The notes: generated by a model not told the origin, from the letters alone. A DNA stretch of 64,000 bases from DATDIC01 sp963764525 (GCA_963764525.1 CAVXTC010000020.1:62001-126000); one strand, 5' to 3'; positions 9,512-19,778 are shown, counted from the stretch's first letter. Translations and numbers: made by a program.

Positions 9512-9757
9512 ATGTCCGAAACGCTGCCGCTGATTGCCCAGAAGGGCCCCTACATGATCGCGGTCGAGGCCGGAAAATCGTACTGGTGGTGCGCCTGCGG
9601 GCGCAGCAAGGCGCAGCCGTTCTGCGATGGCTCGCACAAGGGCAGCGGATTCGCCCCGATGGAATACAAGTCCGAAACCGCAGAGGACATCTGGTTCTGC
9701 GGCTGCAAGCGGACCGGCGGCAAGCCGTGCTGCGACGGCACGCACGAGACGGTGTAG
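9512..9757 (+). CDS. CDGSH iron-sulfur domain protein, two domains
   Basis: An 81-residue protein with two CDGSH-type [2Fe-2S] sites, each with the three-Cys one-His ligand set: Cys27, Cys29, Cys38, His42 (CACGRSKAQPFCDGSH) and Cys63, Cys65, Cys74, His78 (CGCKRTGGKPCCDGTH). Small double-CDGSH proteins are redox proteins of uncertain partner. A good ribosome site (gggggagac) precedes the ATG. It lies between hyuB and the enolase-superfamily gene, 5 bases before the latter, so it belongs to this catabolic operon and may serve as an electron or cluster carrier there. Confidence 0.93.
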   Translation: MSETLPLIAQKGPYMIAVEAGKSYWWCACGRSKAQPFCDGSHKGSGFAPMEYKSETAEDIWFCGCKRTGGKPCCDGTHETV

Positions 9758-9762
9758 CGCAC

Positions 9763-10869
9763 ATGAAAATCGATGACGTCACGCTGACGATCTTCACCTG
9801 GGACGGCATTCCCGCCACGGTGTACCATCAGGGCTCGCTGGCTTCGAGCACATCCAACCTGGGGCTGCTGCGCATCAGCACTGATCAGGGCGTGGAGGGG
9901 CATGCGTTTCTCGGCTCCGCCAGCAACCCGGCCTCGATGGACGGGCCGCAGTTGATCCGCACACTGAAGCCGCTGCTGATGGGCCAGCACCCGCTGGAGC
10001 GCGAGCGCATACACCAATCGATGCGCCTGCTGACTCGCGTGGTGAGCTATCGCACCGTGGGCGCCGTGGATACTGCGCTGTGGGACCTGGCCGGCAAAAT
10101 TGCCGGGCTGCCGGTGCACGCTCTGATGGGGACTTATCGCGGCTCCATCCTTGGATATGCGAGTTCGCAGGTGCTGCCTGACGTGGCGGCTTATGTCGAT
10201 CAGGCACAACAGTTCAAGGGCGACGGCTGGCGCGCTTACAAGATCCATCCGCCGCGGGATCCAGATAAGGACATCAAGGTCTGCGAGGCGGTCCGCCGGG
10301 CGGTGGGCGACGACTTCCGGGTGATGCTGGATTCCACCTGGAGCTACAATTACACCGACGCGTTGCGCGTCGGGCGGGCGATCGAGGAGCTGGGTTTCTA
10401 CTGGTACGAAGACCCGATGGCCGACGAAGACATCTACAACTACGTCAAATTGCGGGATAAGCTGGACATCCCGATCATGGCGACAGAGTTTCCGGCGGGC
10501 GGCCTGGACACTTACCCGATCTGGCTGACTGAGCGCGCCACCGACTATCTGCGCGGCGACATCCCGAACAAGGGCGGCCTGACCACGATGCTGAAAACCG
10601 CCCATCTGGCCGAGGCGTTCGGGCTGAAATACGAAATCCACCACAGCGGAAATTCGCTGAACAACCTCGCCAATTTGCATCTCTGCATGGCGCTGAGGAA
10701 CACCACCATGTTCGAGGTGCTGCTGCCGCATGGGGCGCACAAATACGGCATGGCGAAGGATCTCGACATCGACCGTGACGGACTGCTGCATGCCCCGACC
10801 GCGCCGGGCGTGGGGGGGGAGATCGATTTCGGGCTGATCGAGCGGAAGACGGAGGTGGTGTTGCGGTGA
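9763..10869 (+). CDS. Mandelate racemase/muconate lactonizing enzyme family protein
   Basis: A 368-residue enolase-superfamily enzyme; members abstract a proton next to a carboxylate, usually of a sugar acid or amino-acid-like compound. Magnesium ligands are Asp190 (VMLDSTWSY), Glu216 (WYEDPM) and Glu242 (IMATEFPAGG). The KxK-type base region reads AYKIHPP near 159-164, and a His pair is at YEIHHSGNSLN. This resembles D-galactarolactone/gluconate-dehydratase-like subgroups, but the substrate is unknown. It is the last gene of the operon that begins at 3366, so it probably acts on a product or side chain of the hydantoinase substrate. Confidence 0.9.
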   Translation: MKIDDVTLTIFTWDGIPATVYHQGSLASSTSNLGLLRISTDQGVEGHAFLGSASNPASMDGPQLIRTLKPLLMGQHPLERERIHQSMRLLTRVVSYRTVGAVDTALWDLAGKIAGLPVHALMGTYRGSILGYASSQVLPDVAAYVDQAQQFKGDGWRAYKIHPPRDPDKDIKVCEAVRRAVGDDFRVMLDSTWSYNYTDALRVGRAIEELGFYWYEDPMADEDIYNYVKLRDKLDIPIMATEFPAGGLDTYPIWLTERATDYLRGDIPNKGGLTTMLKTAHLAEAFGLKYEIHHSGNSLNNLANLHLCMALRNTTMFEVLLPHGAHKYGMAKDLDIDRDGLLHAPTAPGVGGEIDFGLIERKTEVVLR

Positions 10870-10905
10870 GCCTACCGATGCAGCTGTCTCGAAGTTCCTC
10901 GCCGG

Positions 10906-11462
10906 ATGTCGGTCGTGAGTTCCGGCCCGGGACCCGGGGACGGCCGTCAGTGGCAGCTCGTCGATGGCCATCCGCAGCCGATGGAGATCGCAAGTCGCAC
11001 CCGCGGTGCGATCCATGCCGAACTCGGTGCCCTCATCGGCAATCACCTTACTGCAGCAATCCAGCCCGTGCAATGTAATAATGACGCATCGGCATTGTTC
11101 CACGCGTGCTGTCCGCGATCGAATGTTCGTGTGGCCGATCTTGGCGGTCGCTTGTTCGGGCTACCGGATTGAGGAATTCAGCGTTCCCGACCCGATTATG
11201 CTGGTCGAGATTGTTGACCGATACAAACCACGCCGAAACCTGGTCCAACATCTGGACCTACACCACGATCCCCAGCGTGCGCGAAATCATGGTAGTTCAC
11301 AGCATCGCCATCGGCGCCGAACTGCTGCGCCGGAACCGGGACGGCAGTTGGCCGGAACAGCCGGACCTGATCGAGAATGGCGACCTTGTCCTCGACAGCA
11401 TCGGTTTCCGTGTCCCCGTTACCGCGCTGTATCGCACGACGCACCTCGCTCGCGGCGGTTAG
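10906..11462 (+). pseudogene. Uma2 family endonuclease, several frameshifts
   Basis: Uma2 sequence is recognisable in three frames: GDGRQWQLVDGHPQPME and ASRTRGAIHAELGALIGNHL (from about 10950), NVRVADLG, then CSGYRIEEFSVPDPIMLVEI (about 11155-11210), then HAETWSNIWTYTTIPSVREI through SIGFRVPVTALYR to the stop at 11462. At least three single-base shifts are needed (about 10915-10950, 11145 and 11210). Uma2 proteins are PD-(D/E)XK-fold putative nucleases, often in many copies per genome. The shifts may be sequencing indels, as elsewhere in the window, or real decay. Its stop overlaps the stop of the convergent SDR gene. Confidence 0.72.
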
Positions 11463-12243
11463 TCGTCTTTCCCCACCACCGTACCCGCCATCGTCCCCCC
11501 ATCGATAACGATGGTCTGCCCGGTCACGAAGCTGCCCGCCTTCGACGCCAGGAAAACCGCCGCCCCGGCGATTTCATCCGGCTCCCCGATGCGCTGCAGC
11601 GGCGTGCCGCGCGTGCGCTTGCGGTAAAGCTCCGGATCCTCCCACAAGCGCGCGGGCGAAATCCGTGCGCACCAGCCCCGGCGCGATCGCGTTGGCGCGG
11701 ATGTTCTTCGGTCCCCACTCGACGCATATATTCCGCGCCAACTGCATGTCGGCCGCCTTCGAGATCGCATACAGCCCAAGCTGCGCCGACCCGCGCAGCC
11801 CGCCGATGGACGAGATGATCGTCACCGAGCCGCCGCCGCGCTCCGCCATCTGCGGCAGCACCATGTTGCACAGCCAGAAATTGCTGCGCACATTGGCGCC
11901 CATCACCCGCTCATACACTTCGTCGGAAGCCCCCACGGCCGGCCCCAGATACGGGTTCACCGCCGCGTTGCACACCAGCGCGTCGATCCCGCCCCAATGC
12001 GCGATGCGTGCGATCCACCAGTGCGGCCAGCTCTTCCTTCCGCGCGATATGGCAGGGCACCACGATCGCCTCGCCGCCACGCTCGCGGATGCCGCGCGCC
12101 ACCACCTCGCAGGCATCCGCCTTGCGCGAAGAGATCACCACCTTCGCGCCGTGCTCGGCCATGCGCTCGGCGATGGCCCGCCCGATCCCCTTCGATGACC
12201 CGGTAATCACGGCGATTTTGCCGGTCAGATCGAACAGCGACAT
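11459..12243 (-). CDS. SDR family oxidoreductase, two frameshifts
   Basis: A classical short-chain dehydrogenase of about 260 residues. It starts MSLFDLTGKIAVITGSSKGIG (cofactor motif TGSSKGIG). The frame changes at about 12005 to CNAAVNPYLGPAV and SSIGGLRG with YAISKAA (the Ser, Tyr and Lys catalytic set), and again at about 11650 to GEPDEIAGAAVFLASKAGSF then GQTIVIDGG. This C-terminal pattern is typical of the FabG/glucose dehydrogenase-like group. Both shifts lie in conserved text. It is the last gene of a minus-strand run that begins with ackA, 34 bases upstream. Confidence 0.87.
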
Positions 12244-12277
12244 GTCGTCTCCCCCGTTTTACCCGCTGCAATATCGG

Positions 12278-13447
12278 TCAGCCGATCACCTGCTGCGTGT
12301 GCCGCGCAATCATTGCTTCCTCATCGGTCGGAATCACGCGTACTCCACGCGGCTGCCGGGCGCGCTGATCACCACATCGCCGCGGTCATTGGCCGCCGCG
12401 TCAAGCGTCACGCCGAGCCACGCCAACCGCTCGCACGCCGCCGCGCGCACCGGCGCCGCGTGCTCGCCGATACCGGCGGTGAACACCAGCCCATCCAGCC
12501 CGGCCAGCGAACTCGCCAATGCCCCCGTCTCGCGCGCCAACCGGTACACGAACAGCTCCACCGCCTCCCGCGCCGCCGCCTGATCGCTCGCCATTAGCGT
12601 GCGCATGTCGTTGGACAGATCGGACACGCCGAGCAGGCCGGAGCGATTATACAGCAGGTCCTCGACTTCCTTTGCCGTCATTCCGCGTTGCGCGATCAGA
12701 TACAGCACCACACCTGGATCCAGCGTCCCGCAGCGCGTCCCCATCACCAGCCCATCAAGCGCCGTGAAGCTCATTGTGGTATCGATGCTGTGCCCATCCT
12801 GCATGGCGCACAGACTGGCCCCGTTGCCGAGATGCGCCACGATCACCCGCCCGGCCGCCAGCCCGCGCCTCCCGCAGCCGGCCGGCGATGTACTCATACG
12901 ATATGCCATGAAACCCATAGCGCCGCACCCCGTCTGCCTCGAAGTGCCGCGGCAGCGCGAACCGGGTCGCCACCGCCGGCATGGTCTGGTGGAATGCGGT
13001 ATCGAAGCAGGCGACCTGCGGCAGCCCCGGCCTGGCCGCGGCAATCGCGCGAATCGGCGAGAGGTTGTGCGGCTGATGCAGCGGCGCGAGCGGCGTCAGC
13101 GCCTCCATTCGCCGCATCGTCGCGGCATCCACGCGCACCGGCCCGGTGAACTCGCGTCCGCCATGCACGATCCGGTGCCCAACGGCCCGCAGCGCATCGG
13201 CGCCCAGATGCCGATCGACGAAATCGAGCAGCGTGCCCAGCATCTCCTCGTGCGAGCGCGCCGCATCGTCCCAGCGCCGCTCCTCCAGCACCGCCCCCTG
13301 CCCATCGCGCGCAACGAAATGCGGGGCGCTGCCGATCCCCTCGATCTGTCCCCTGGCGACAACCGTCAGCGATCCGGCCGCACTTTCGAACAATGCGAAC
13401 TTGATGCTGGATGAGCCGGCATTGACCGCCAGGATCGCGTCCGTCAC
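12278..13447 (-). CDS. ackA: Acetate kinase, two frameshifts
   Basis: Catalyses acetyl phosphate + ADP to acetate + ATP, and the reverse. It starts with GTG at 13447 as VTDAILAVNAGSSSIKFALF, the hallmark N-terminus; VGHRIVHGG and FDTAFHQTMP follow. One shift at about 12870 leads into VIVAHLGNGASLCAM, GTRCGTLDPGVVLYL and FTAGIGEHAAPVR. A second at about 12345 leads to the usual VIPTDEEAMIARHTQQV end and the stop at 12278. The combined length of about 389 residues is normal. The start overlaps the stop of the CBS-BON gene by 4 bases, so the two are coupled. Confidence 0.92.
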
Positions 13448-14176
13448 GGCGTCACGGTCCGGTCGTCTTCGTCCTCCGGTCCCACCATCAGCATGCCGGA
13501 ATTGGGCTCGACACAAACCAGGCGATTCTCCACACGTCTGACTCCCGGCACGTTCTCCGCCGCAACGCGCAACGCGTCACGTTCCCGCACGTCGAACACC
13601 ACGCCGTCGAGCTCCACCACCCCGTCCGTCACAGCAATGCTGATGGAACGCCGCGGCACCCACGGCTCGCGCTCGAGTTCGGCCAGGAGTGCGTCGCGGA
13701 TGGTGGCATCGCCTGCCGAGGCGGCCGGCATGTCCAGTTCCTTTGCCAATGCGCCGATCAGGTCGGCGCGACTGACCACTCCCACCACCACGCCATCCCG
13801 TGTCACCGGCAACCGCTTGATCCGTCGCGTGCGCATCAGCTTCGGCCACCTCGGCAAGCGACGCCGTTTCATTCACGCTGATCGCTTCCGGTGTCATCAC
13901 GTCACCAACCCGACGGCCATGCGTGTGGACGTACTCACCGGCGAGGCGGCCGGGCGTGAAGATGATGCCGAGCCACCCGGCCCGCTTGCCCTCGGTGCCA
14001 GTCTCCACCCGGCGCAGCAGGTCACCCTCGGTCAGCATGCCGATCGGCCGGCCGGCCGCGTCCAGCACCGGCAGGCCGCTGATCCGCCGGTCTATCATCA
14101 GCCGCACCGCCTGCGACAGCGGCGCGTCCGGGCTGATCGCAATGACGTTGCGGGACATCACATCTGCGGCGTTCAT
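13444..14176 (-). CDS. Tandem CBS domain plus BON domain protein, one frameshift
   Basis: A regulator-like protein of about 243 residues. Two CBS motifs form an adenosine-nucleotide-binding pair (SRNVIAISPDAPLSQAVRLM and RIKRLPVTRDGVVVGVVSRA). They are followed by a C-terminal BON domain (SISIAVTDGVVELDGVV). The shift at about 13848 is one extra base between AEVAE and MRTRRIKRL. CBS-BON proteins are common next to fermentative or stress genes in alphaproteobacteria and may sense energy charge; coupling to ackA fits that. The start at ATG 14176 has the GGAGG ribosome site gcaggagggtccg. Confidence 0.88.
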
Positions 14177-14225
14177 CGGACCCTCCTGCCGGGTGTCGGC
14201 AGCGTATCGCACCGGAACATCAGGT

Positions 14226-14882
14226 TCAAAGCTCTGTCGCGATGAGTGCGGCGGCGGAGATTGCGACGGTCAGCAGCAGGGCAGCGCGGGTGAGCGGCGC
14301 AATCAGCGGAGCGGCAACCGAGTCCGGCAGCGGCTTGCGCCCGGTGACCATTGGTCGCAGCAAATTCTGCCTCTTGACCGCGGCATACGCCAGGATCGCC
14401 AGCACATGCAGCGCGATGGCAGCCAGCAGCAGGTCCCAGAATATCGTGTGAAGGTTGCTGATCACGTCGGCGATCGAGGTGGGCATCAGCTCGGTAAGCG
14501 GACCCTCGTCGGCGATATCGTTGTTTACGTAAATGCCCGTCAACGTCTGCCCGAACAGCAGCAGGATCATCACCAGCACCATCCAGCCGCCGGCTGCGTT
14601 GTGGCCTATTTCGGTGTCCACCTCACGGCGATGCAGATGGGCAAGATGGCGCAGCGCCGCGCCGGGCGAGACAAGGAACCGGCCGAAGCGGGCGGTATCG
14701 CTGCCGAACAGGCCCCATAACAGACGGAACAACAGCAGCGCCAGCAGCGCATCGCCGGCCCAGGCGTGCCAATCCATCCAGTTCAGCCGCACCGTGACGT
14801 AGCACGCCGCAACCAGCACCACCGTTCCCCAGTGGAACAGACGGGTGGGCGCATCCCAGACCAGCACGCTGCGTTCGGTCAT
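14226..14882 (-). CDS. Cytochrome b/b6 (Ni-Fe hydrogenase b-type) domain protein
   Basis: A 218-residue integral membrane cytochrome with four to five hydrophobic segments: about 12-30, 40-60, 95-118, 145-168 and 195-215. Histidines suited to b-heme ligation are in RLFHWG (near 17), GHNAAGG (near 94), SNLHTIFWD (near 145) and ALHVLAILA (near 158). It belongs to the cytochrome b561/HupC-like group, which passes electrons between quinone and a partner dehydrogenase or cytochrome c. No partner is adjacent. The start ATG at 14882 overlaps the MFS stop (GTGATGA), so both are cotranscribed. Confidence 0.88.
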   Translation of the reverse strand: MTERSVLVWDAPTRLFHWGTVVLVAACYVTVRLNWMDWHAWAGDALLALLLFRLLWGLFGSDTARFGRFLVSPGAALRHLAHLHRREVDTEIGHNAAGGWMVLVMILLLFGQTLTGIYVNNDIADEGPLTELMPTSIADVISNLHTIFWDLLLAAIALHVLAILAYAAVKRQNLLRPMVTGRKPLPDSVAAPLIAPLTRAALLLTVAISAAALIATEL

Positions 14883-16272
14883 CACGCTATCCGCAACTGC
14901 CGCAGCCGCAGCAGGCTGATCAGCGTCGCCGCCCCCGCCGCGGCTACGCCGAGCGCCAATGCCATTCGCACGCCACCGCCGATGCCGGTTCCGGCCGCGC
15001 CCGACAAGCCGAAGGTCAGCGCCACCAGCGCGCTGCCGTTCGTCTGCCCCAGAAGCCGCGCGGTGGACAGCATCCCGCTCGCTGCGCCGCTTCGCTCCGG
15101 CGGCGCCGAACCGATCAGCAGCCGGTTATTCGGCGACTGGAAGAACCCAAATCCGAACCCGCATACCGCCATCCGCCACGCCACGTCCGCCCACCCGGCG
15201 TGCGCCGACATCAACACCAGCAGCAGCATCCCCACGGTCATGATAGCCAGCCCCATCGCCCCCAGCGCGCCGGGCGAGGACTTGTCCGACAACCGCCCCG
15301 CCACCGGCGCCACGAACACCACGATCGCCGGCCACGGTGTGATCAGCAGCCCAGTGGCGATCTGCGATCGTCCGGCGACGTCCTCGAACAAAAACGGCAG
15401 CGACACATAAGCCAGGGTCTGCGCCGTGAAAGAGCAGATCGAGGTGGCGACCGACAGCGCGAACACTGGGCGGCGGAATAGATCCACTGGCAGCATCGGT
15501 GCTCGCATGCCCCGCTCTCGCTGGATGAACACCGCCCCCAGCACGGCCGCGGCGGCCAACTCGACAGCCGCCCAGGCCAAGCCCTGGCCACGCCCGAACT
15601 CGTCCACCGCGATCATCAGCAAGCCCAGCGTCGCCGCATTCAGCCCGGCGCCGGCCATGTCGAACCGATGACCGGTGCGCGGCGTCACCGGCAGGGCGCG
15701 AGCAGCGAACCACAGCGCGATCACCCCGAGCGGCACGTTGATGGCGAACAGCCAGTGCCAGCTTGCCACCGACAGGATTGCGGCGGCGACGGTCGGCCCG
15801 GTCGCCGACGATGTCGCAACCACGAAGGCGTTGAACCCCACTCCGCGGCCGAGCATGGAGCGCGGAAAGATGAAGCGCACCAGCGCAGTGTTGACGCTCA
15901 TGATGCCGGCCCCGCCGAGCCCCTGCACGACACGCGCGGCCACCAGCATCGGCAGCGAATGGGACAGCGCGCAGCAAAGCGACGCAGCCGTGAACACCGC
16001 CAGCCCGACCGAATAGACGCGGCGATAGCCGACGATGTCGCCGAGCGAGGCGAGTGGTAGCAATGAGACGGTGACCGCAAGCTGATACGCGTTCACCACC
16101 CAGATCGACGCCGCCGGCGTCGTGGACAGCTCCTGCGCGATGGTCGGCAGGGCGATATTGGCGATCGCCAGAGTTCGAGCACCGACATGCTGACGGCGAT
16201 CGCCATGGTGGCGAGCGCGCGACGGCGCTCCGCCGGCGGCAGCCCGTCGGTGTCCGATTGTGGGTCTGGCAT
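14882..16272 (-). CDS. MFS transporter, DHA2-type multidrug exporter, one frameshift
   Basis: A proton-driven drug exporter of about 463 residues with about 14 predicted membrane helices. It starts at ATG 16272 (MPDPQSDTDGLPPAERRRAL). A shift at about 16170 falls inside the first helix: SMSVLEL continues as IANIALPTIAQEL in the other frame. Family motifs are WVVNAYQLAV, GDIVGYRRVY (motif A) and ARVVQGLGGAGIMSVN (motif C-like). The drug substrate is unknown. It is translationally coupled to the cytochrome b gene downstream, although no functional link is evident. Confidence 0.88.
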
Positions 16273-16392
16273 GCCGAACAACTTGACCCGGCCCGTCCGG
16301 GTCAACAAGCTCCGGCGCTATCGAATTGCCGCAGCACGAATCTCAGGTCCCCCCGGCGGAGTGGTGGTTGCAACCAATGCTTTCGGTCGCCA

Positions 16393-17258
16393 TCAACCCG
16401 GCTCAGGTCCCTCGATCGAGTGTGTCAGCCGAAACGGTGCAGTGGGATATACCCCAAGCACACGGACCTCGGACGAAAAGAACGACAATTCCTCCAACGC
16501 TCGGCGCAATGCCGGCTGCTCGGGATGCCCGTCCACGTCACACAGAAACTGCGTTGCCGCGAACTGGCCGGCGAGCATGTAGCTCTCCAGCTTGGTCATG
16601 TTCACGCCGTTGGTGGCGAAACCCGCCCAGCGCCTTGTACAGCGCGGCCGGCACGTTGCGGACGCGGAACACGAACGTCGTCATCAGATTGGGCAGCGTC
16701 GCATCCGGCGTTCGCGGGCGACGCGCCATCACATAAAACCGCGTTGTGTTGTGGGCCGCGTCCTCGACATTCGCCCGCAGTACCTCGAAGTCCGTAGATT
16801 TCCGCCGCCAGCGACGAGGCGATCGCCGCGTCCTCGGGGTTGTTCCATTTCGCAACAAGCTGCGCCGCTCCGGCAGTGTCCGCCTGCACCACCGGCCGGA
16901 TGCCCAAACGTCGCAGGAAATGGCGCACCTGGCCGAGCGCGACGCTGTGGGAGTGCGCCCGCTTCAACCCCTCCACGCTGGCGCCCTTGGCCGCGAGCAG
17001 GCAGTGCTCGACCCGCTGGAACGCTTCACCCACCACGAACAGGCCGGATTCCGGCAGCAGGTGATGGATATCGGGCACGCGGCCGGCCAGCGTGTTCTCG
17101 CAGGGCAGCATGGCGAGTTCGGCGCGGCCGTCGCGCACCGCCTCGATCGCCGCTTCGAAGCTTTCGCACGGCAGGGTGCGCAGCGCCGGGTACGCCGTCC
17201 GGCACGCCAGGTCCGAATAGGCGCCGGGCTGGCCCTGAAACGCGATCACACCGTTCAT
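16393..17258 (-). CDS. pheA: Prephenate dehydratase, two frameshifts
   Basis: Converts prephenate to phenylpyruvate in phenylalanine synthesis. It starts MNGVIAFQGQPGAYSDLA; the catalytic-domain blocks LPCENTLAGRV and ADTAGAAQLVA follow, then a shift at about 16795 to NVEDAAHNTTRFYVMAR, which holds the catalytic TRF motif. A C-terminal ACT domain for Phe feedback starts at TTFVFRVRNVPAALYKAL, with a last shift at about 16615 to KLESYMLAGQFAATQFLCDV (the ESYM Phe-binding motif). This is a monofunctional form without chorismate mutase. It overlaps kdsB by 4 bases. An essential-type gene with shifts in this way argues for sequence errors. Confidence 0.93.
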
Positions 17259-17998
17259 CGTCCAGCCACCGGCGACAGCAGCCCGCGCGCCCGTTCCAGA
17301 TCGGCCGGGGTATCGACGCCGAACAACCCATGATCCACGCGCGCGCAGGCGATCCGCATGCCGGCCTCCATCGCCCGCAACTGCTCCAGTTTTTCCCGCT
17401 GTTCCAGCGGGCTCTCCGGCAACGAAACAAAGCGCGTCAGGGCGGCGCGACGGAACGCATAAATGCCGACATGGTGCCACCGCGGACCGTCGCCCCAGGG
17501 GATCGGCAGGCGGGAGAAATACAGCGCCGGCGCCACCTCCTGCTGGGGACCGAAGGCGCAGGCCGCTTTCACGAACGACGGCGTGTTGGCCTCATCCTCC
17601 GACGCAACCGGGGTGACGACCGTGCCGATATCGACGGCGGGATCTTCCAGCGGACGAATCGCCGCGTGGAGTTGCGCGTGCGACACGGTCGGGACGTCGC
17701 CTTGCAGGTTCACCACCACGTCGTGCCGGCCGGCCGGATCCAGTTCGGCGAGCGCGGCATGCACGCGGTCGGAGCCGGTGGGCAGCGTTGGGTCGGTCAG
17801 CACCGCGCGACCGCCGGCGGCATGCACGGCATCGGCGATCTCCGCTTCGGCGCAGGCCACCACGACAGGACCGATATCGGCTTCCAGCGCACGCCGCATC
17901 ACGTGCACGATCATCGGCTGGCCGTGGATGTCGGCCAGCGGCTTGCCGGGCAAGCGGGAGGACGCCATGCGGGATGGGATGACGACGATCGGGTTCAC
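17255..17998 (-). CDS. kdsB: 3-deoxy-manno-octulosonate cytidylyltransferase
   Basis: A 247-residue enzyme that makes CMP-KDO from CTP and KDO for lipopolysaccharide inner core. Family text includes IPSRMASSRLPGKPLADI, GSDRVHAAL and VNLQGDVPTV, with WHHVGIYAFRRAALTRF and SPLEQREKLEQLRAMEAG near the end. It is intact and of normal length. It is followed by pheA (4-base overlap), an arrangement seen in other alphaproteobacteria. It is divergent from the cytochrome c gene. Confidence 0.95.
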   Translation of the reverse strand: MNPIVVIPSRMASSRLPGKPLADIHGQPMIVHVMRRALEADIGPVVVACAEAEIADAVHAAGGRAVLTDPTLPTGSDRVHAALAELDPAGRHDVVVNLQGDVPTVSHAQLHAAIRPLEDPAVDIGTVVTPVASEDEANTPSFVKAACAFGPQQEVAPALYFSRLPIPWGDGPRWHHVGIYAFRRAALTRFVSLPESPLEQREKLEQLRAMEAGMRIACARVDHGLFGVDTPADLERARGLLSPVAGR

Positions 17999-18163
17999 GG
18001 TGCGATGGACGGCCTAAATCGAGAGGATCGAGGGGCGGATTGCGGGGCTTGAGTCGTTTCCGTATGGTGCGCGCACCTTAGCAGGCGGGCAGCCGGGTGC
18101 AATGACGCGGCAGGTGGCGCGCGTGCATTGCAACGAGCAATCCGACGGAGAGAGTCGCGGCGC

Positions 18164-18994
18164 ATGGATAGTATGGAGGTCAACAAGGCGGTTGCCGCGG
18201 TTCTGGTCGCCGGCATCGCGTTCTTCGTCACCGGCCTGATCGGCGACAATCTGATCTCCGAAACGATGCCGGAGAAGCCGGTCTTCAGCATCGCGGGCGT
18301 GCAGCCGGCGGCCGAGACGGGCGGGGCGGCGAAGCCGGCGGAAATGCCGCCGATCGCGCCGCTGCTGGCGTCCGCGAATGAGCAGAAAGGTCAGCAATTC
18401 GCCAGTCAGGTGTGCACCGCCTGCCACAGCCTGAACAAGGGCGGCAAGCCGATCGTCGGTCCGAATCTGTATGGGGTGGTCGGCGGCCCGCACGATCATG
18501 AAGCGGGCTTCGACTATTCCCCGGCGTTGGAGAAGTTCAAAGGCCAGCCCTGGACGTTCGATGCGCTGAACCATTGGCTGTTCAACCCGAGCGAGTATGC
18601 GCCGGGCACGCGCATGACGTTCGCCGGGATTCCCAACGCGCAGACGCGAGCCGACGTGATCGACTATCTGCGCACGCTGTCCGACCATCCGCTGCCGCTG
18701 CCGAAGCCGGAGGCGCCGGCCAAGCCGGCCGCCGCTGCTCCGGCTCCGGGCGCCGCAACTCCGGCCGGCAACAAGGCCGGGGCCAGCAGCGCCGCCGTCG
18801 AGAACAGCACGCCGACCGGGAAACTTCCGGCAACGTCGCGCCCAGCGGCGGCCCCAGGTGCGGCCCCAGCGGCATCCGCAGGGGCATCCCCAGGTGCATC
18901 CAATGCCGCGGGACAACCCGCGACCGCCGGCAGCAGCACGGGTCCGGTCCCCGCGGCTCCGCCCGCCGGCGCGACCCCGGCGGCAAAGCCCTGA
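18164..18994 (+). CDS. Membrane-anchored c-type cytochrome with Ala/Pro-rich tail
   Basis: A 276-residue protein. Residues 7-25 form an uncleaved N-terminal membrane anchor. The heme site CTACH is at 84-88 with Met151 (GTRMTFAGIP) as the likely axial ligand. The core GQQFASQVCTACHSLNKGGK, VGPNLYGVVGG and RADVIDYLRTLSD matches the CycM/cytochrome c552 group, which passes electrons from the bc1 complex to oxidases. The C-terminal 95 residues are low-complexity Ala/Pro/Gly, a periplasmic linker-like tail that is unusual for CycM. The start at 18164 follows a gagagag site; 18173 is an alternative. Confidence 0.93.
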   Translation: MDSMEVNKAVAAVLVAGIAFFVTGLIGDNLISETMPEKPVFSIAGVQPAAETGGAAKPAEMPPIAPLLASANEQKGQQFASQVCTACHSLNKGGKPIVGPNLYGVVGGPHDHEAGFDYSPALEKFKGQPWTFDALNHWLFNPSEYAPGTRMTFAGIPNAQTRADVIDYLRTLSDHPLPLPKPEAPAKPAAAAPAPGAATPAGNKAGASSAAVENSTPTGKLPATSRPAAAPGAAPAASAGASPGASNAAGQPATAGSSTGPVPAAPPAGATPAAKP

Positions 18995-19006
18995 CGAGCG
19001 GCGCCG

Positions 19007-19778
19007 GTGGATGACCTGATCGCCGGAGCGAACGCCGCGGCTGATGTCGCCGGGGCGGTGATCCGCCCGTTCTTCCGGGCCGGGCTGACGGCGACGCTGA
19101 AGGCGGACCGCACGCCCGTTACCATTGCAGACCGCAGCGCTGAGCAGGCGATGCGCGCCGTGCTGGCCGAGCGGTTCCCGGACCATGGCATCCAGGGCGA
19201 GGAGTTCGGCACCGATCGTCCGGACGCCCGGTTCCGCTGGGTGCTCGACCCGATCGACGGTACCAAGGCATTCATCACCGGCCGGCCGGTGTTCGGCACA
19301 TTGGTTGCGCTGATGGACGGCGGACGCCCGGTCCTGGGCGTGATCGACCAGCCGGTGACGCGGGAGCGCTGGATCGGCGTTGCCGGCGCGCAAGACGAAT
19401 TTTGCCGGGCCGTTCGGCGGGGTTGCCGGCTGCCGTCGCTGCGCAGCGCCGGAAGATGCGGAACTGTCCTGTACCGGCCCTTCTCTGCTCGGCGACGATG
19501 AGCCACGATGGCGGCGTCTGGCCGGTGCGGTGCGGCGGGTGTCGTGGGGCGGGGACTGCTATGCTTACGGCCTGCTGGCGCTCGGCCAAATCGATATCAT
19601 CGCGGAGTCCACGATGAAGCCATGGGATTGGGCGGCGCTGGTGCCGGTGATCGAAGGGGCCGGCGGCCGGGTGACCGACTGGCAGGGCGACCGGCTGCGG
19701 CCCGATGGCGATGGCAGGGTGCTGGCGGTGGGCGATCCGGCGCTGCTCGGGCCGGCGATCGCGTTGCTCTCCGGGTGA
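19007..19778 (+). CDS. hisN: Inositol monophosphatase family protein, probable histidinol-phosphatase, one frameshift
   Basis: A Mg-dependent phosphatase of about 257 residues starting with GTG at 19007. Metal-site motifs are GEEFGTD (64-70), DPIDGTKAFITG (81-92) and, after the shift, STMKPWDWAALVPV. The shift at about 19390 is one extra base after IGVAGA; the text then reads TNFAGPFGG. The GEEFG, DPIDGTKAF and KPWDW variants are those of the HisN-type histidinol-phosphate phosphatases, as opposed to SuhB. The gene is 12 bases after the cytochrome c gene. The exact substrate is inferred from motifs. Confidence 0.85.

Noticed and set aside
9550..11103. 517-codon open frame on the minus strand
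   Set aside because: Antisense of the enolase-superfamily and CDGSH genes; no motifs and atypical codon use.
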